Below are positions 52,063 through 62,410 of a stretch of 64,000 bases of DNA, piece after piece. The stretch lies in the NCBI GenBank assembly GCA_022376465.1, contig JACDTU010000023.1, forward strand, positions 310,001-374,000. The letters are read 5' to 3'. The stretch's first letter is position 1. Every line of letters starts with the position of its first letter. Under the pieces are notes generated by a model that saw only the letters and a list, made by a program, of their open reading frames with translations, made no database searches and had not been told where the DNA came from. The translations under genes were made by a program, and so were the position numbers. This DNA comes from Cubamyces lactineus. Lineage: Eukaryota; Basidiomycota; Agaricomycetes; Polyporales; Polyporaceae.

Positions 52063-54009
52063 AACACCTTCCTGCCACTCCTTCTCTAGGGCCACATTGG
52101 GGCACCCTGTTGGGCTAAATCTATATATAACATATATGTATTTGCTTTAACACATATATCTGTTTATAGCAACACATTTGGGCAGGGAAAGTAGCCTAAA
52201 AATGCGACCCTAGGGTAGGGGCCATCAGGAGGGGACCAGTGCAGGGTGCGTAGCATGGCTCCCTCTCGGTCAATTTCTATGAACAATATATCATTGGAAA
52301 GGTGCTTGAAAGGGCTTTCCAACGCATATTATTGCATGAGGAATAATGCAGTATTGGTAGAGATATGGACCATCGCATTTTCGCCCAAAATGGCCATTTT
52401 GGTTCCTTGATTGCTTGGCAACCAGGCATTCCCTCATGCTCCCCTTGGTACCGTTGGATTCGCGTTTTTAAGGGCTATCTAATGGTAGTAAATACATGGT
52501 ATTCTGACCACATGCATTGTCACCCTCCTCCTGCCCCTCCCCCACTTTACCACCTCATAGCTCTTGCAGTTCTTTGTCTTTCTCGGTAATCTCTTTTGAT
52601 CCTTGTAGTATACATAGAGAACTATGTATTTACCGCTTTTTACACCCTAATATGGCCTACTCCCAATGGAATTCATGTAGGTGCATTTTCGCACTTTTCA
52701 GATTCTCCCCTCCATATCTCTGCACCCAGAGCAGCCATTGCCTTCGTTCTTTTTTCATTTTGTGCCTAAACACTGCTACTACATGTCTGTAGAAGCTCAT
52801 TCTTATCGAATGCAGTGATCAGAATTGAGCTCCTTATCAGCTGGGGGAGGCAGATCCTGTTTTGGTTTACATCCAGCGAAATATTTTCTAATCAGATGGC
52901 ACATTCATATTCTACTCGTCTATACCTACCTGGCACAACAAGAATCATGGGATTTGGTGAAGAACTGAGTGAGCTACAGGAAATGGACCTCCTAGACACC
53001 CAAAGTTGCAGGATGTGCAGTTGCACTGCTCCGGAAATGCATGCAGTGCATTGCTGAACAGGCAGCATTTGGTGCCTCTGAGCCATATCTCTGCAACTAC
53101 TCATCCAAATCTCATGATTCTTGTTGTGCCAGGTAGGTATAGACGAGTAGAATATGAATGTGCCATCTGATTAGAAAATATTTCGCTGGATGTAAACCAA
53201 AACAGGATCTGCCTCCCCCAGCTGATAAGGAGCTCAATTCTGATCACTGCATTCGATAAGAATGAGCTTCTACAGACATGTAGTAGCAGTGTTTAGGCAC
53301 AAAATGAAAAAAGAACGAAGGCAATGGCTGCTCTGGGTGCAGAGATATGGAGGGGAGAATCTGAAAAGTGCGAAAATGCACCTACATGAATTCCATTGGG
53401 AGTAGGCCATATTAGGGTGTAAAAAGCGGTAAATACATAGTTCTCTATGTATACTACAAGGATCAAAAGAGATTACCGAGAAAGACAAAGAACTGCAAGA
53501 GCTATGAGGTGGTAAAGTGGGGGAGGGGCAGGAGGAGGGTGACAATGCATGTGGTCAGAATACCATGTATTTACTACCATTAGATAGCCCTTAAAAACGC
53601 GAATCCAACGGTACCAAGGGGAGCATGAGGGAATGCCTGGTTGCCAAGCAATCAAGGAACCAAAATGGCCATTTTGGGCGAAAATGCGATGGTCCATATC
53701 TCTACCAATACTGCATTATTCCTCATGCAATAATATGCGTTGGAAAGCCCTTTCAAGCACCTTTCCAATGATATATTGTTCATAGAAATTGACCGAGAGG
53801 GAGCCATGCTACGCACCCTGCACTGGTCCCCTCCTGATGGCCCCTACCCTAGGGTCGCATTTTTAGGCTACTTTCCCTGCCCAAATGTGTTGCTATAAAC
53901 AGATATATGTGTTAAAGCAAATACATATATGTTATATATAGATTTAGCCCAACAGGGTGCCCCAATGTGGCCCTAGAGAAGGAGTGGCAGGAAGGTGTTG
54001 AATATGCCT

Positions 54010-54365
54010 GTACGACAATGTACAATACCCCCACAATGATGTACAATGTCTGTACGACGATGTACAATAACCCCCACGAACATCGACAATCCAGTTATTA
54101 TCATCCCTACGTGGGCATTTTGTAAATCATGATCATTGATAATGCCCCCACGATGATGTACAATCCCCCTACGACGATGTACAATGCCCCTACGACGATG
54201 TACAATACCCCCACGAACATCGACAATCCAGTTATTATCATCCCTACGTGGGCCAATTGTCATTCAGGACGATGTACAATACCCCCACGAACATCTACAA
54301 CGCAGCTATTATCATCCCTACGTGGGCCAATTGTAATTCAGAACCATGTACAATACCCCCACGAT
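54010..54365. repeat. shorter inverted copy of the minisatellite (right arm)
   Basis: Reverse complement of the left-arm units, with far fewer copies. This accounts for the 620-bp difference in arm length. Confidence 0.9.
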
Positions 54366-54540
54366 TGTTCATATTGTATTGACAAAGAGCCCACGTCCAA
54401 TTACAATTCAGTGATTCTTCATTATCAAACCTTGTGGGCATTTTATCATTGTACTTGATGTGGCCACGTCTTCCACAATGGTTTTGCTACCTAGGTGGGC
54501 TATTGTTAACAATGAGTGGTGACCACGACTGTGATTTACA

Positions 54541-55025
54541 TGGACGACATACTGATCTTTTCGGCAGACCTGGACGAACACCGAAGAAGGACCTTACGTG
54601 TCCTGGAACGACTCAAAGAACACGACCTCTACCTCAAACTAGAGAAGTGCATATTCAACGCACCAGAAGTGGAGTATCTTGGAATGATCATCAGTGAGAA
54701 CCGGATCTCCATGGACCCTATCAAGATAAAGGGAATACTCGACTGGCCAGAACCGACAACCGTCAAGGACGTTCGATCATTCCTTGGATTCGGCAACTTT
54801 TACCGACGATTCATCGACCATTTCTCGGAGATCGCACGACCACTCAATGCGCTAACCAAGAAGGACGCCAAATGGGAATGGACAACGGAATGCCAGAAGG
54901 CCTTCGACATGCTGAAGCAACGATTCGCGACGGCCCCCGTGCTGCAAATGCCCGACGTTAGCAAACCCTTTGTCGTCGAATCCGACGCCTCGCAATGGGC
55001 CACAGGGGCAGTACTCCGGCAATGA
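54541..55025 (+). pseudogene. Gypsy pol, C-terminal half of reverse transcriptase to start of RNase H
   Basis: Resumes at [14 protein letters not shown], the catalytic box, and continues [24 protein letters not shown] and [17 protein letters not shown], the first RNase H Asp. Ends at TGA 55023-55025, where the usual Arg or Gln codon is replaced; the frame continues. Confidence 0.93.
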
Positions 55026-56873
55026 GACGCCAACGGCGACCTGCACCCGTGCGCGTATCTATCCGAAGGATTCACCGAAGCGGAACGGAACTACGAAATC
55101 TATGACCGAGAACTACTTGGCATCATTCGAGCCCTGAAGGCCTGGCGACACTACCTCGAAGGATCAGGGCACCCGGTCACGATCCTATCCGACCACAAGA
55201 ACCTCACCTACTGGCGCAACCCGCAACAACTAAACAGACGACAAGCACGATGGGCCCTCTTTCTCTCCCAGTTCGACATCCAACTCGTACACACCCCCGG
55301 CACGGCAATGGTACAATCGGATGCGCTATCCCGAAGACCCGATCACCGACAAGGATCAGAAGACGACAATACTGAACGAACCATGCTACCTGACAACCTC
55401 TTCGTACGACTAGTGGACACCCGACTGGCACCGAGATTCCGACACTTGGCCACGCAAGACAGACTCTTTTGCGACGCACTTGCTGCCATCCGACACGACG
55501 GACCACCCCCGATCAGAAGTGCACTCACCGATTGGCAAGAACGAGATGGCTTAATCTTCTACAAGAACCGATGCTACGTACCGGCCGACGAAGCTCTGCG
55601 ACGAGACCTGATCAGTCAACACCACGACTCCCCGGCAGCCGGACACCCTGGGAAATTCAAGACTCTAGAACTGATACGACGGTCATACTGGTGGCCCGGC
55701 ATGTATGCCATGGTATCCCGATACGTCGAAGGCTGTGCCACATGCCAGCAGAACAAGCCAAACACGCACCCGACCACCCCGCCCCCACAACCAATCCCCG
55801 CTGACGATGTTACTCGGCCATTCCAGAATGTCACGATGGATCTCATCACCGATCTCCCCGAATCCCACGGCTACGATAGTATTCTGGTCGTGGTCGACCA
55901 TGGCCTTACGAAGGGGGTGATTTTTGCACCTTGCAGGAAGACGATCAATGCAATCAGCACAGCGGCACTCTACCACCGGCACGTATACCGACGCTTTGGA
56001 CTACCCAGCAAGATCATATCCGACCGAGGACCACAATTCGTATCCAATGTCACTCGCGAACTAGGAAGACTCCTAGGCATCACCCTTTCCCCGTCTACCG
56101 CATACCACCCGCAAACCGACGGACAAACCGAACGAGTGAATCAAGAACTGGAAGTCTACCTCAGGATATTCTGCGAAGGCCGACCAGACGAATGGGCGGA
56201 ACACCTTGTCGACGCAGAGGTTGCACACAATCAACGGACCCATTCAGCACGGAACGCATCACCATTCTACCTCATGATGGGGTACGAACCGACACTGATT
56301 CCCATCGCATACCCCAAGACCAACACCCCGACAGTACAAGAACGGCTAGCAGACCTCCAGAAGGCCCGGGACGAAGCCCTAGCAGCCCACGAGCTAGCCC
56401 GACACGTCATGCGCGACAGGTTCAAGGGAAAGTTCGTCCAATTCAAGAAAGGACAGAAGGTCTGGCTCGAAGGGAAGAACCTCAAGCTCGCTTATGCATC
56501 CCGGAAACTTGCACCAAAACGGGAAGGCCCCTTTGTCATCACCGAAGTCCTTGGACCCGTGACTTATCGGCTAGAGCTGCCGAAACACTGGAAGATACAC
56601 CCCGTGTTCCACGCGTGCTTCCTCACCCCATACAAGGAGAACGACACCCACGGACCGAACTACACGAGGCCACCACCTGACCTTATCGATGGGGAAGAAG
56701 AATACGAAGTCGAAGCGATCGTCGGACACAAGACCACACGAGGCGGAATCCGTTACCAAATCAAGTGGAAAGGCTACTCCAGTGCCGAGAACACATGGGA
56801 ACCCGAGTCCGCTCTAATTCCGAACGCCAAAGAAATCCTCCAACGGTATAAAAGGGCGAAGAAGCTGCTGTAA
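55026..56873 (+). CDS. Gypsy pol, RNase H, integrase and chromodomain
   Basis: RNase H continues ([29 protein letters not shown]). The integrase zinc finger is [11 protein letters not shown]...CATCQQNK. The core is [32 protein letters not shown] and [13 protein letters not shown], carrying D,D,E. A C-terminal [19 protein letters not shown] segment precedes the chromodomain [20 protein letters not shown] with [17 protein letters not shown]. The stop is TAA 56871-56873. Chromodomains direct such elements to heterochromatin. The next ORF begins 6 nt later. Confidence 0.94.
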   Translation, partial: DANGDLHPCAYLSEGFTEAERNYEIYDRELLGIIRALKAWRHYLEGSGHPVTILSDHKNLTYWRNPQQLNRRQARWALFLSQFDIQLVHTPGTAMVQSDALSRRPDHRQGSEDDNTERTMLPDNLFVRLVDTRLAPRFRHLATQDRLFCDALAAIRHDGPPPIRSALTDWQERDGLIFYKNRCYVPADEALRRDLISQHHDSPAAGHPGKFKTLELIRRSYWWPGMYAMVSRYVEGCATCQQNKPNTHPTTPPPQPIPADDVTRPFQNVTMDLITDLPESHGYDSILVVVDHGLTKGVIFAPCRKTINAISTAALYHRHVYRRFGLPSKIISDRGPQFVSNVTRELGRLLGITLSPSTAYHPQTDGQTERVNQELEVYLRIFCEGRPDEWAEHLVDAEVAHNQRTHSARNASPFYLMMGYEPTLIPIAYPKTNTPTVQERLADLQKARDEALAAHELARHVMRDRFKGKFVQFKKGQKVWLEGKNLKLAYASRKLAPKREGPFVITEVLGPVTYRLELPKHWKIHPVFHACFLTPYKENDTHGPNYTRPPPDLIDGEEEYEVEAIVGHKTTRGGIRYQIKWKGYSSAENTWEPESALIPNAKEILQRYKRAKKLL

Positions 56874-56879
56874 TCTGCA

Positions 56880-57038
56880 ATGCTCTCTCTCGCCATCCTC
56901 TTCGCCATCTACTGCCTCACCCTCCTCGCTATCACCCTCCTCTTTCTCTGGTATATCCTCCGTGACCTCTTCAACCGCATCATCGAGCACACTCTCCACA
57001 GCCGTGACTACCCATCTCGATCAGCGTGGGGATCGTGA
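56880..57038 (+). CDS. Gypsy extra ORF-a: 52-residue single-span membrane protein
   Basis: ATG 56880, 6 nt after the pol stop. Residues 2-26 are strongly hydrophobic (LSLAILFAIYCLTLLAITLL, then FLWYI). The rest is a charged amphipathic tail, LRDLFNRIIEHTLHSRDYPS, ending SAWGS. It ends in TGA 57036-57038. The tail pattern LR-x3-N-x-I..E-x2-L-x2-RD recurs in the next ORF. It resembles nothing I know by sequence; the size and design recall small viral membrane proteins, which is analogy only. Codon choice is C-rich like the rest of the element. Confidence 0.6.
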   Translation: MLSLAILFAIYCLTLLAITLLFLWYILRDLFNRIIEHTLHSRDYPSRSAWGS

Positions 57039-57043
57039 AGCCT

Positions 57044-57232
57044 ATGATCATCGTGCTCTTCACCTGCATGACCCTCGGCTACCTCCTTGCCCTTGCCTTC
57101 ATCGCCACTCACCTGCGCCTCGCCACCAACATCCTCGAAGTTGCTCTCGAACACCGCGACCCTCTCGACCCCGTAAACGACAAGCTTGACCAGGCCGACC
57201 GTACCCTCAACAACTCCAGCTGGGACGAGTAG
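57044..57232 (+). CDS. Gypsy extra ORF-b: 62-residue single-span membrane protein, relative of ORF-a
   Basis: ATG 57044, 5 nt after the stop of ORF-a. Hydrophobic residues 1-23 (MIIVLFTCMTLGYLLALAFI) are followed by LRLATNILEVALEHRDPLDP. That tail aligns with ORF-a (LR, N, I/L, E, L, RD in register), suggesting an old tandem duplication. An acidic tail (NDKLDQADRTLNNSSWDE) ends at TAG 57230-57232. The next ORF starts 1 nt later. Confidence 0.6.
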   Translation: MIIVLFTCMTLGYLLALAFIATHLRLATNILEVALEHRDPLDPVNDKLDQADRTLNNSSWDE

Positions 57233-57233
57233 A

Positions 57234-58268
57234 ATGGGCCGCCCCCTCTATAGCACCCAAGTCGCTGACGACAATGCAAGCGACCAGGAAAACCAACAGC
57301 CGCTACCCATTCCTCCCCCACTCGCCAGACGCCTCTCGTCGCCCCCACCGGAATACACCTCTAGGTCACCATCGCCCGCCTCCTCGACGTCGGACCTCAG
57401 CACGGTTGGTGCCGAAGACTCTCATCTGGTAGACCACTCCCGGCACCCCGACGTCAACCAGTTGCTCCGCGCGCTCCTCACCAACCCTATCCCAGTCGTC
57501 AATGCCACTAAGCGAGGCCTGCAGTACTTCCTTAGGGAGTATCGATGCCTCTACAACGAGCAACGGGAACTGGACGCACTGGAAGGGAACCTTGTTGACG
57601 CAGCCGACATCGCAGAGGACGCTCTAGACGCTCTTCACGAAGCGTTTGGTGAAGAAGAGGAGCAACGGCAAGTCTCGGACTACGACATCGCAGAAAGGCA
57701 GGCGCGCGCCCTCGAAAACGTCGGGCACCATGCCCACGAGTTACGGAGGTTGGCAAGACACTCTTTGAACACCACTCGACGGCTCGCCCGGACCACGCGC
57801 ACGTGGAGGAACTTCCTCATACAAACGTTCGAACTCCCGGCATTCCGTGCAAGGATGGCGCCACTGGCCTCGGTCATCAACGACGCGGCCCCGCCTCCAG
57901 GGGAACTCCCAGCTGCGGCAAGAAGAGTGCCTGGCGAAGCCCGACGCCAAGGGACCTATCTGCCCTTGTTCCACACCAGAGTCTCTGCGGGAAGCCGTCG
58001 GCCCCGTGATCCATCCCCCGACGGGCGTAACGTAAGAGCTCGAAGAGACACCTCGCCCGCCCCAATGGATGCTTCGCCGGCCCGACCTGAGTCCCCGCCA
58101 TCCCTCCACCCTATTGGCCGCAGCTGCCTAGTCTGCGGGTCACCCGATCACGAGTACCTGCGGTGCCGAGACTGGCGATGCGTCTGGTGTCGCGCCACCG
58201 CCCCTGGCCATCACCCGTGGGAGTGCCCTCTGCGCCCAGAAGACATGGACGAGCGGTTCACGAGTTGA
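57234..58268 (+). CDS. Gypsy extra ORF-c: 344-residue protein with two C-terminal zinc knuckles
   Basis: ATG 57234 follows the ORF-b stop by one base (TAG A ATG). The N-terminus is Pro/Ser-rich (PPPEYTSRSPSPASSTS; note the PPPEY late-domain-like motif). Residues about 85-210 are helical and charged, a probable coiled coil (EQRELDALEGNLVDAADIAE). A basic, Pro-rich linker follows. The C-terminus has CLVCGSPDHEYLRC (CX2CX4HX4C) and CVWCRATAPGHHPWEC (CX2CX6HX4C). A second gag-like or nucleic-acid-binding role is inferred from the knuckles. It has no similarity I can see to the element's own gag apart from the knuckle. Confidence 0.72.
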   Translation: MGRPLYSTQVADDNASDQENQQPLPIPPPLARRLSSPPPEYTSRSPSPASSTSDLSTVGAEDSHLVDHSRHPDVNQLLRALLTNPIPVVNATKRGLQYFLREYRCLYNEQRELDALEGNLVDAADIAEDALDALHEAFGEEEEQRQVSDYDIAERQARALENVGHHAHELRRLARHSLNTTRRLARTTRTWRNFLIQTFELPAFRARMAPLASVINDAAPPPGELPAAARRVPGEARRQGTYLPLFHTRVSAGSRRPRDPSPDGRNVRARRDTSPAPMDASPARPESPPSLHPIGRSCLVCGSPDHEYLRCRDWRCVWCRATAPGHHPWECPLRPEDMDERFTS

Positions 58269-58305
58269 GCTGGATATTCCGCTGATGGAACAGCGTAGAA
58301 GCATA

Positions 58306-58318
58306 CGAAGGGGGTAAT
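58306..58318 (+). other. Gypsy polypurine tract
   Basis: CGAAGGGGGTAA-like purine run directly before the 3' LTR at 58319. Confidence 0.6.
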
Positions 58319-58752
58319 GTTACGACGCTCACTGTGTCACGGTCACGAAGTTTCCTTTTCCTTCCTCCTTGCGCTCCCACTATGCCACGTCATCTTTTCC
58401 CATACCACGACATCCTTTCCCGTGCCACGTCATCCTCGTTCCCACCGATTCCACGGTTGTTGTATTCCTAGCCTATCCTGTTTTTCCATGTCATCGCCAC
58501 ATCACCTGTATTCCCAGCCCTGACTCTACGTAGTTATACTGGACTCTCACGGTACGTGGCGCCTACGTGGCGCTGACGTGTCTATGCCTCCTTTCCTGTA
58601 TTTAAGACCGGAGGATCCACTCGGGATCCTCAGCTCGACCTGGTTATCCATTGCCTATTCCTCTGAACCTCTACTCGACTCGAACTACTGGAGACCTCTG
58701 GTCCGATCCCTAGGACGTCGCTCGCTGTGACCGATCTAGGCTCGTCGTAACA
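58319..58752 (+). repeat. Gypsy 3' LTR
   Basis: 434 bp. Apart from one missing 21-bp unit it is nearly identical to the 5' LTR; visible differences include ACAACG/ACGACG and CCACGTC/CCACGAC. Confidence 0.95.
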
Positions 58753-58757
58753 GATGG

Positions 58758-59658
58758 GAGCGCATATCTAGAGCCGGACCCACGGACCCTGCGCACTGGG
58801 TCAGCAGCTGGGTACCGGGCATACCACCAAGGCCGACTCATCTACGCCCACGCCATCCACACGGGGCACACCCACTCATACGATTGCGAAGCGGTGGCCT
58901 TGTCCATGGCGGTGGCGCTGGCATACCAGAAGGGCCGATACACTCAGGTGCACATATTCTCGGACAGCGAGAGCGCGCTAAAGAGCATCCTCAACACGTC
59001 AGGTGGACGCATGGCAGCGGTCAATACCTGCCGGATCCTCCGCGACTGGTTCGAGCGCCGGCCCGACAACCACCTCCACCTCCACTACTGCCCGGGACAC
59101 TCTGGGATCGCCGAAAACGAGGCGGTTGATGGGGACGTCAAGCTCATGGCCCTCGAACCCGGGAATGTGCGCTTCTACGGCCGATACCCAGCATTCCACT
59201 CATACGTCAAGAGCTCAATCACTGAGGACGCACTGTTCCAGTGGCGCGAACAAGCCACGAAGGACGGCCGCAAATACTGGGGACGCCACTTCCTCATCCA
59301 CCACCCATCGGTATGCACCATTAAGCACACCGGCAACTTTCCTCTGAAGCGCCTGGCGGGAGGTCCCGTCATCACTGCGCGCTTCGTACGGTGCTTGACG
59401 GGACATGCTCCCACTGGCTCGTACCGTTTGCGGTTTCGTACGCGCCTCGAAGAGCCCACCTTCTGCTCCCTACACGATGGCGCCCCGATGATGCATTCGC
59501 GCGAACATGTCCTCTTCCGATGCGACCACTATACCCGAAGATACCGTCACTCCTCCATTGAAGACCTGCTACAATCCCTCGACCCATTCTACGACATCGT
59601 GCAATTCCTCGCGGACAACCCGTCGGCGCTCACCTTTGAAGACCTCCCGACGGCGTAA
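58758..59658 (+). CDS. LINE ORF2, RNase H and C-terminal part (3' of the Gypsy insertion)
   Basis: Continues the ORF2 frame after the duplicated GATGG: GSAYLEPDPRTLRTG, then SYDCEAVALSMAVALAY (catalytic Glu), HIFSDSESALKSI (Asp) and HYCPGHSGIAENEAVD (His and Asp). The C-terminus carries a CCHC-like LHDGAPMMHSREHVLFRC, as in other Tad/R1-type ORF2 proteins. Stop TAA 59656-59658. No nonsense codon is present, so the LINE was probably intact when Gypsy inserted. Confidence 0.92.
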
Positions 59659-59871
59659 CACGAGGACGTCATCTCCAATAGCGGGCCCACCGCCCCTTAC
59701 CTCCTCCGACGCCGGGGCGATAGTGCTCGGCGGCAAGCGCGATATGTGTGTGCGGGATTCACGCTAAAACCCGCGGGCTGCGACCCTACGGCAGACGGCT
59801 GTGAAGCACTGCGTGTAGTATATACGTGTAATTTAGGATACCCGGGATCTCAAAAAAAAAAAAAAAAAAAA
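59659..59871 (+). other. LINE 3' UTR and A-tail
   Basis: 190 bp of untranslated sequence and 20 consecutive A at 59852-59871, followed by the right target duplication. Confidence 0.9.
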
Positions 59872-59887
59872 GACCCTAGGGCTAAAC

Positions 59888-60102
59888 CACGCGTCCTGCC
59901 TACAAGCGCCCCTCCCCTTCCCTTGAGATAGTACGCCTGAGCCTTTGATGTACGTACTACGGAAACTAGTACTGAGGACTCACGAATAGGTCACTGTCAT
60001 ATAGAGAGCATGTAACACTCTACTAAGACCAGTGTACCGTCGGCGAAATCCTCTCGCTGAAGCATAGGACAGTACGTCATCATGACCATTGCTAACGGAC
60101 AT
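59888..60102. other. intergenic region
   Basis: Short gap between the LINE duplication and the 3' end of the F-box gene. Nothing is recognised. Confidence 0.5.
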
Positions 60103-61851
60103 CTAGTAACAACTCGGGCGCACCAAGAAGGTAACTCCATCGGCGAGTATTTTCACAATGCCACTTTCCCCGACCAGAATTGACGGTATCGTGACCGGCT
60201 TGTAAACAATGTGGTAAACCAGGGGCATCCCTGGAGACGTTGGAGGGCTTCGCGGATTCGCTTGCGCAACTCTGCCCGTGAGATCGAAGTATCGCATCGC
60301 GCGTTCCTGAGCCTCCTGGCTGGTCTTATCGGTACGGGCCCAGCGGTGCACATCGAAAACGAATATATCATGCGTCAGCGCAGCGAAGGGATATACGGGG
60401 GGAAATAAGATGGCGATCCGGGAGCCTGAGCACGATAGCGAGAACGTGGACGGCGTCGAAATGCATAGGAGGAGGCTATCGTGATTGGGAGTAGCCCATT
60501 CATCCCAATGCAACACTCGTCGCCGCGTGCCTGTGGCAGGAAGATTTGGATAGTTCAGCCGTGAAAGGAGAGCGTCACGAGATATGCAGTGTATATATTG
60601 AGTTGGGCGATCGTTGGTACGAGAGTCACGGTTAGCCGAGCGATCAACCAAAAGGGAAACTAGCACTGCGGCGTTCGGGTCGTGGTCGAAGGTGGCGAGA
60701 GGTACCATCTCGGGAGCGTTCGATTCACACGCCATATGCGAGCGGCAGCACATATGGTATCGTCCGCTGGCCGGGGATTCTAGAATGTACGCGAGAGGCA
60801 AACCTTGCGGGCTTGATGTGAGTTTGTTAGAATCGACAATGTGGATGAAGTACAAGTCGACCATAGAAACCATCAGGAGGTCGGACGTGAGAAATTGTGC
60901 ATGCATGGGGTTTGTGTTGCATTGTTCGAAGCGCTGGTCGTCCAACACTTGTTCGTCAAAGCTGATTCTATAGACTTGTCGTGCCTACTTACCCGCACAA
61001 ACTCGCCAGTCTTCCAATTGTACAAGAGAACCATGGAGTACGGCGGACTTGTGATCGACCACAATAGCGCTTCTCCGTATATGGCCAGTTCACGGGTCGT
61101 ATTGTACCATGCGGTGTCCACCCCATAGGTTATTGGGGAGTAGTTAGCAGCCAAAAACTCCCCGGAAGCCATAGTAAAAAGATGACATCGAAAGCACCTG
61201 AGATTCGTAAGAGGTCGACGCGCCATCGCGCTTAGACCCAGAAACATACCTTGGATTACCGCGTCCCATACCAGCGAAAGCAACGAGGCTCTGATCAACG
61301 GCGCTTGCACCGCATTGCGGATCGAGCAGGATATCTCGAAGATCCAATGTCCAGGAGCGCCCCTGTATCCCACGAGCAGATGAAGAGAGTCGGGAGAGTG
61401 TGAGTTCGGGCCCATGTTGCGTAGCCACGAATGGGCCGTTGAACGGTAACCACTTTGTATTTGTCTGCTCAGTGGACGTAAGGGCTCGATTAGATTCGCC
61501 AAAAGATTCCGGATGGAGAGTAAGCGGAGACGTCTCCCAAGCCGCTTGGTATTCCTTGAGCGCACGCAGACGGTCTGCGACCGGGATGCCTGGAGCCGCG
61601 CCGTCTACCATGGCAGAGAATGCAAGCTGACATTTATACTGTATATCGGGAGATTCATAGAGACAGCTAAACCGTTTGCAAACCTATGTAGACTGGTTAA
61701 CGCATACATTTTGGGAGTCGATTACAAGCTGATCGAGCGAAAAGCCTCATACCTGCCGGCACACTAGCAGATCTGCAGCATCCAACTCGAAAAGGATGAG
61801 GAGCAATAGTTCTGGGGCCAAATCCAGCAGAGAATGGGTCATCTGAGACAT
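60103..61851 (-). CDS. F-box protein, Agaricomycete-expanded family (copy 1, complete)
   Basis: Four exons with matching phases: 61851-61753, 61683-61250, 61197-60993 and 60933-60103, about 522 residues. Exon 1 carries the F-box (LLDLAPELLLLILFELDAAD then LLVCRQ) and exon 2 opens VCKRFSCLYESPDIQYKCQL with the following SAMVDG, the usual continuation in this family. The rest is a beta-rich C-terminal region (LLYNWKTGEFVR, DALLSRLNYPN, DIFVFDVHRWART, DGVTFLVRP) without a named domain; a propeller-like fold is possible. F-box proteins link substrates to SCF ubiquitin ligases; the target here is unknown. It is in tandem with a second copy at 62411. The last intron (60934-60992) was placed by comparison with that copy. 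Confidence 0.8.
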
Positions 61852-62410
61852 GTCTTTGTCTTACCACACGCGCGCGCGAGGATTCAGGGTACGAGGACTT
61901 TGGAGAGAGTAGCTGAGCGAACAGGAGGACGGAAGCAACCTCACGCTTCACTCGAAGCGCACGTTCAAGCCCTCCCACGTGACCGTATCTAGCGCGACCG
62001 CCGACTTGGAGTCCCTCGAGCTCACGATTCTCCTCCTTTTAAGTTGAGTGGTGCGAATGGGGAGGAATGGGGTCGGTACACTACATAGTATTGTATCGTT
62101 GACGTTGGCTACATAGAGTCCGCAGCGTTATCCGACATGACCGTGTCCTGCAGGTTTTCTCAGCATTGACCCCGCGACCGTCTGAATCGCCAGCTGCCTA
62201 TAGACGACCAGTGTAGCGTGATGAGTCTACCGTACTAGCATCCATGAAACTGTGGTCAAACATGGACTTCTAGACGCGCTGTGTACTACTACTTACCGGC
62301 GACGATCAGGCGGAAAGCAGGTAACACTCGACAGCAACGGAAGGACGGTTATCCAGGCTAGCAAACGTTTCCCGCTGATGACGAGGAGATGATCGAATGC
62401 AAATCTCATG
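61852..62410. other. intergenic region between tandem F-box genes
   Basis: 560 bp holding the promoter side of copy 1 and the 3' flank of copy 2. No additional gene is seen. Confidence 0.5.

Larger units (their letters stand above)
50911..54530. mobile_element. foldback-type element: 3.6-kb near-perfect palindrome with internal minisatellite
   Basis: The left arm (50911-52957) and right arm (53105-54530) are inverted copies around a 147-bp centre. The long unique parts of the arms look identical base for base; for example, the same 91-codon frame occurs at 52517 plus and 53270 minus. Each arm carries a 21-bp tandem array just inside its tip: about 1.0 kb in the left arm, 0.35 kb in the right. 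Termini are CTAGTGGTCACC and AGTCGTGGTCACC. No transposase or other gene is present. Long inverted repeats with inner tandem repeats and a 9-10 bp duplication recall Drosophila Foldback. Confidence 0.92.
47410..58752 (+). mobile_element. Gypsy-type chromovirus (Ty3/Gypsy) with three extra 3' ORFs, itself interrupted by a foldback element
   Basis: LTRs are 47410-47864 (455 bp) and 58319-58752 (434 bp), TGTTAC...GTAACA, with the GATGG duplication. Gene order is gag, protease, RT, RNase H, integrase, chromodomain, which defines a chromovirus. Then follow two small membrane ORFs and a zinc-knuckle ORF before the polypurine tract. Pol has two in-frame TGAs and a 3.6-kb foldback insertion, so this copy is dead. 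Confidence 0.95.
42064..59871 (+). mobile_element. Tad-like non-LTR retrotransposon (LINE), interrupted by a Gypsy element
   Basis: It is bounded by the 16-bp duplication and ends in a 20-nt A run (59852-59871). ORF1 (gag with zinc knuckles) and ORF2 (AP endonuclease, RT, RNase H) have the Tad1-clade layout. Without the Gypsy insertion (47410-58752 plus one GATGG copy) the element is about 6.5 kb, and ORF2 runs through without a stop. It lies 43 bp upstream of the initiator tRNA gene. Confidence 0.93.

Noticed and set aside
52517..53545. Two identical 91-codon frames (52517 plus, 53270 minus) as a conserved small protein
   Set aside because: They are the same palindrome arm read twice; identity comes from the inverted repeat, and the frame has no coding signature.
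47971..58300. Envelope gene in the Gypsy element (errantivirus-like)
   Set aside because: The extra ORFs lack a signal peptide, furin site or fusion-protein layout; they are small single-span proteins and a zinc-knuckle protein.
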